This document shows positions 6,256 to 8,731 of a stretch of DNA of 8,731 nt, one piece after another. A program made the position numbers and the translations under genes. Source of the DNA: Deltaproteobacteria bacterium (GTDB taxonomy: Bacteria; Myxococcota; Myxococcia; Myxococcales; 40CM-4-68-19); the NCBI GenBank assembly GCA_018266095.1, contig JAFEBC010000865.1:1-8731 (forward strand), given 5' to 3'. Position 1 is the first letter of the stretch. Every line of letters begins with the position of its first letter. The notes below the pieces were generated by a model, which ran no database searches, was not told the origin of the DNA, and worked only from the letters and a program-made list of their open reading frames with translations.

Positions 6256-8487
6256 ATGCTGTCGCTGACGTCCCGTCTCTCGAAGGTCCTGTTCGTGGTC
6301 GGCCTCTGTTCGGTCCTCTTCGCCTGCGGTGGTTCGCGGCCGGAGACGGGCAACCCGGGCGTCGACGCCGGCGGCGGCTCGTGCCAGTTCGACTCGGACT
6401 GCAACCCGCCCAACACCATCTGCGGCGCCACCGGCACCTGTGATCCGGGCTGCACCATCGGCGGCTGCATCACCGGCAAGGTGTGCAACTCCACCACCGG
6501 CCGCTGCGGCTCGGGCTCGGGCACGGACGGCGGCAACACGGACGGCGGCGGCACCGACGGCGGCACCACGGACGGCGGCGGCGGCACGGCCTCGGACACG
6601 CTCTGCCAGCCCTGCACCGTGAACGGCGACTGCCACGGCGGCGGCATCTGCGTCTCCAACACGGCGCACACCTCCAAGTACTGCACGCAGGACTGCACCA
6701 CCGACGCCTGCCCCGATCAGTACCAGTGCACCACCGACTCGACCGGCACGCGCCACCAGTGCTTCCCGACCACGGACTGCGCCACCACCACGGGCCAGAA
6801 CGACGGCGGCACCACCACCGGCACCGACGCGGGCACGGGCACCAACGATCCCACGGTCCCGTCTGACAACCCCACGGGCTGCAAGATGTGCGGCGAGTGC
6901 ACGGTGAACAACGACTGCATCCAGGGCAGCTTCTGCTTGAACGGCATCTGCGCCACGCCGTGCGACACGGGCGGCTTCCTCGGCACCGCGGAGTGCATCC
7001 TCACCGGCGGCTCGCTCTTCTCGCAGTGCGCCGACGTGGGCCTGCCCAACGGCCAGATGCTGTGCGTGCCGCTCCTGGGCGCCTGCTTCGAGCTGCCCTC
7101 GCCCCTGACGCCGCTGTCGGGCGACGTGTCTTGCGTCCCCTCGGGCACGAACCCGACCTGCTCGGCGCCGTCCATCCCGAACCCGCTCTTCGGCAACAAC
7201 ACGCTGGTGTCGGGCAACCTGAACCCGGCGCCCCAGCTCACCGAGGATCCGGCCATCGTGGAGACCTCGGCCAACAGCATCGCGGTCGCCTTCATGAACG
7301 TCGATTCGAGCAGCAAGTCGGTCATCACCGTGTGCTCGTCGACCGACGACGGCGCGACCTTCGGCAACTGCACCAAGGTGAACACCTCGATCTCGGGCGC
7401 GGTCCAGGCCGATCCGGCGATGGCGGTCACCAAGTGGAGCGACGGCACCGGCACGCACGAGCGCATCACGCTGGTGTGGCTCGCCTACGTCCTTCAGGTC
7501 TCGGGCGGCACGGCCACGCCGACCAACATGACCATCGAGGGCTCGTTCTCGGACGACGGCGGCAAGACCTGGGCCGCGGGCACCAAGATCACCACCTCGG
7601 CCGACAACAACAACGGCGCGCTGCAGATCGACAAGCCGCAGATCGCGGCGGGCGCGGACGGCACGCTGGCGGTCACCTTCTCGGTGTCGAACTCGGGCCA
7701 GCAGCACGCCTACGCCACCATCTCGACCGACCACGGCGCGAGCTGGATCGGCAAGAAGGCGCTCTACTCGAGCACGGAGCTGGGCGACAACAACCACGGC
7801 CACACGCTGACGGCGCCCGCGTTCGACACGAGCGACGCGACCGGCAACACCATCTACGCGGTGTACGTGAAGTACACGACGGCGGCGGCCTCCAACACCA
7901 ACACCATCGAGCTGGTGAAGTCGACGGACAAGGGCTCCACCTGGGTCGAGCAGGGCACGGTCTCGAACTCGGGCGACCAGGTGTTCTTCGACGCGCCGTC
8001 GATCAGCATCGACAAGTCGCACCGGCTGTACGTCGGCTACTCGGCGGCGGCGGCGGCGTCCAACGCGACCTTCTGGGACGCGAACGTGGCGCTGGTGGAC
8101 ATCTCGGGCGCGACGCCCACGGTGGTCCGCCACACGCGCGTGTCGGATGACTCGGGCAACTGCTTCCAGCACTTCCACGTCACGGTGGCCAACGACGGCG
8201 CCAGCTCGGTGTACGCCGGCTGGCTCGACAACCGCGACAACGGCAAGGGCGACGCGTGGCTGGCGAAGTCGGGCGATCAGGCGGCGAGCTTCGGCTCGGG
8301 CAGCATCCGCGTGTCGTCGACCAACTTCGAGTTCAACCCGGACTCGAACAACGCGCAGACCAAGACCATCGGCGACTACGCGGGCCTCATCTACGCCAAC
8401 GGCAAGGTCCGCATGGTGTGGGGCGACCCGCGCAACGCCAGCTCGAGCTCGGGCTCGCAGATCTTCTACGGGGCTGGCGCTCCTTAA
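6256..8487 (+). CDS. Cys-rich Asp-box (BNR) beta-propeller lipoprotein
   Basis: This gene encodes 743 residues. A lipoprotein signal (residues 1-23) ends in lipobox L21-F-A-C24, so the protein is probably anchored to the cell surface or outer membrane. Three cysteine-rich modules follow (Cys43-84, Cys117-175, Cys209-302). Each has a C-x4-D-C-x5/6-C pattern, for example CTVNGDC and CTVNNDC, and they are joined by Thr/Gly/Asp linkers. From about residue 315 comes a sialidase-type propeller with Asp boxes S-x-D-x-G-x-[TS]-[WF] ending at Phe369, Trp439, Trp497 and Trp563, plus a degenerate one ending at Phe679. Asp boxes stabilise the fold and do not prove sialidase activity; I see no clear catalytic Arg triad. 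Binding to glycans or other surface ligands is inferred. It is monocistronic and followed by two hairpins. Confidence 0.92.
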   Translation: MLSLTSRLSKVLFVVGLCSVLFACGGSRPETGNPGVDAGGGSCQFDSDCNPPNTICGATGTCDPGCTIGGCITGKVCNSTTGRCGSGSGTDGGNTDGGGTDGGTTDGGGGTASDTLCQPCTVNGDCHGGGICVSNTAHTSKYCTQDCTTDACPDQYQCTTDSTGTRHQCFPTTDCATTTGQNDGGTTTGTDAGTGTNDPTVPSDNPTGCKMCGECTVNNDCIQGSFCLNGICATPCDTGGFLGTAECILTGGSLFSQCADVGLPNGQMLCVPLLGACFELPSPLTPLSGDVSCVPSGTNPTCSAPSIPNPLFGNNTLVSGNLNPAPQLTEDPAIVETSANSIAVAFMNVDSSSKSVITVCSSTDDGATFGNCTKVNTSISGAVQADPAMAVTKWSDGTGTHERITLVWLAYVLQVSGGTATPTNMTIEGSFSDDGGKTWAAGTKITTSADNNNGALQIDKPQIAAGADGTLAVTFSVSNSGQQHAYATISTDHGASWIGKKALYSSTELGDNNHGHTLTAPAFDTSDATGNTIYAVYVKYTTAAASNTNTIELVKSTDKGSTWVEQGTVSNSGDQVFFDAPSISIDKSHRLYVGYSAAAAASNATFWDANVALVDISGATPTVVRHTRVSDDSGNCFQHFHVTVANDGASSVYAGWLDNRDNGKGDAWLAKSGDQAASFGSGSIRVSSTNFEFNPDSNNAQTKTIGDYAGLIYANGKVRMVWGDPRNASSSSGSQIFYGAGAP
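6523..6588 (+). repeat. Thr-Asp-Gly-Gly linker repeat inside the lipoprotein gene
   Basis: Codons 90-111 repeat the unit T-D-G-G(-G) four times, encoded by near-identical ACG/ACC GAC GGC GGC blocks. It separates the first and second Cys-rich modules and should be flexible and exposed. Such short in-frame repeats can change length by slippage. Confidence 0.8.
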
Positions 8488-8498
8488 GCTCCATATCC

Positions 8499-8518
8499 GG
8501 GTTCCCTTCGGGGAACCC
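8499..8518 (+). terminator. Perfect 8-bp hairpin with TTCG loop
   Basis: GGGTTCCC-TTCG-GGGAACCC starts 11 nt after the stop codon at 8487. The C(UUCG)G tetraloop is the most stable type known in RNA. There is no U-tract behind it, so it may act as a 3' end stabiliser or a U-less terminator. Confidence 0.65.
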
Positions 8519-8522
8519 TCCA

Positions 8523-8549
8523 CCAGGGGCGAGCTGCCGCTCCCCCTGG
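8523..8549 (+). terminator. Second hairpin, 11 bp with one bulged C
   Basis: CCAGGGG and CCCCTGG pair outside, and GAGC and GCTC pair inside, with a bulged C at 8530 and a TGCC loop (8535-8538). It follows the first hairpin by 4 nt and also lacks a U-tract. The pair probably separates the lipoprotein transcript from the gene starting at 8609. Confidence 0.55.
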
Positions 8550-8590
8550 ACCCCCAAGGCGCCTCCTGATCGCGGTCTCATCATTTGTTG

Positions 8591-8599
8591 TGCTATCAG
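8591..8599 (+). promoter_or_regulatory. Extended -10-like element before the gene at 8609
   Basis: TGC-TATCAG ends 9 nt before the ATG, inside TTGTGCTATC (8588-8597), the same 10-mer found before the HEAT lipoprotein gene. No good -35 is visible, as is common with extended -10 promoters. The transcript would be nearly leaderless. Confidence 0.45.
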
Positions 8600-8608
8600 G
8601 CGCCCATC

Positions 8609-8731
8609 ATGCCGACGAAGCAGACGACGAAGACCAAGAAGGCCGCAGCGCCCACGGGCCTGCTCGTGCAGCCGAAGGATCTGTCCAAGCGCACCGAGAC
8701 GCGGACGGCCAAGCAGCTCGACGTGTTCAAG
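8609..8731 (+). CDS. Lys/Thr-rich N-terminus of an unidentified protein (runs off window)
   Basis: The ATG at 8609 opens 41 codons up to the edge without a stop (MPTKQTTKTKKAAAP at the start, TRTAKQLDVFK at the end). The first 12 residues are basic and probably disordered; no signal peptide or membrane helix is visible. The ATG is preceded by an extended -10-like element and no Shine-Dalgarno. Too little is present to name a family. Codon choice (mostly G or C at the third position) agrees with the neighbouring genes. Confidence 0.7.
   Translation, partial: MPTKQTTKTKKAAAPTGLLVQPKDLSKRTETRTAKQLDVFK

Noticed and set aside
6154..8523. A minus-strand open frame of nearly 790 codons opposite the propeller lipoprotein
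   Set aside because: It consists of Arg/Val/Ala-rich low-complexity sequence with no motif, while the plus strand has a signal peptide, Cys modules and Asp boxes.

Overview
The window is GC-rich, with strong C/G bias at third codon positions. It is dominated by secreted or membrane-anchored proteins of kinds common in myxobacteria and relatives: a forkhead-associated (FHA) membrane protein, TPR and HEAT-repeat proteins, lipoproteins, and a cysteine-rich lipoprotein with Asp-box (BNR) repeats and Gly/Asp/Thr linkers. I infer a member of the Myxococcota (former Deltaproteobacteria). No marker gene proves this.

Left two thirds (1-5574), all on the minus strand and read from right to left: a HEAT-repeat lipoprotein (4990-5574). 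Then comes a tight three-gene operon of FHA membrane protein, small membrane-anchored protein and metallo-beta-lactamase-fold hydrolase (4896 down to 2425, gaps of 3 and 9 nt). A 101-residue TPR protein follows (2062-2367). Last are two secreted proteins (793-1992, and 780 running off the left edge). These two are paralogues over most of their visible length, each with a Cys-bounded TonB/AgmX-like N-terminal module followed by a TPR region.

Middle (5575-6255): a repeat-rich spacer holds a hexamer array, an octamer array and a long imperfect inverted repeat. It is followed by a short minus-strand gene for a 64-residue basic protein and a divergent promoter region with a 10-bp tandem direct repeat.

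Right (6256-8731), plus strand: a 743-residue lipoprotein with three Cys-rich modules and an Asp-box beta-propeller, two consecutive hairpins after its stop, and the first 41 codons of a Lys-rich protein that runs off the right edge.

Genes inside operons mostly have AGGAG/GGAG-type ribosome binding sites. Four genes that begin transcription units (starts at 2367, 5574, 6025 and 8609) have none, and instead show a -10-like hexamer 7-10 nt before the ATG, which suggests nearly leaderless mRNAs. I see no complete defence, secretion or biosynthetic system, no CRISPR array, no tRNA or rRNA, and no transposase. The most unusual items are the tandem paralogues, the composite intergenic repeat and the suspected leaderless promoters.
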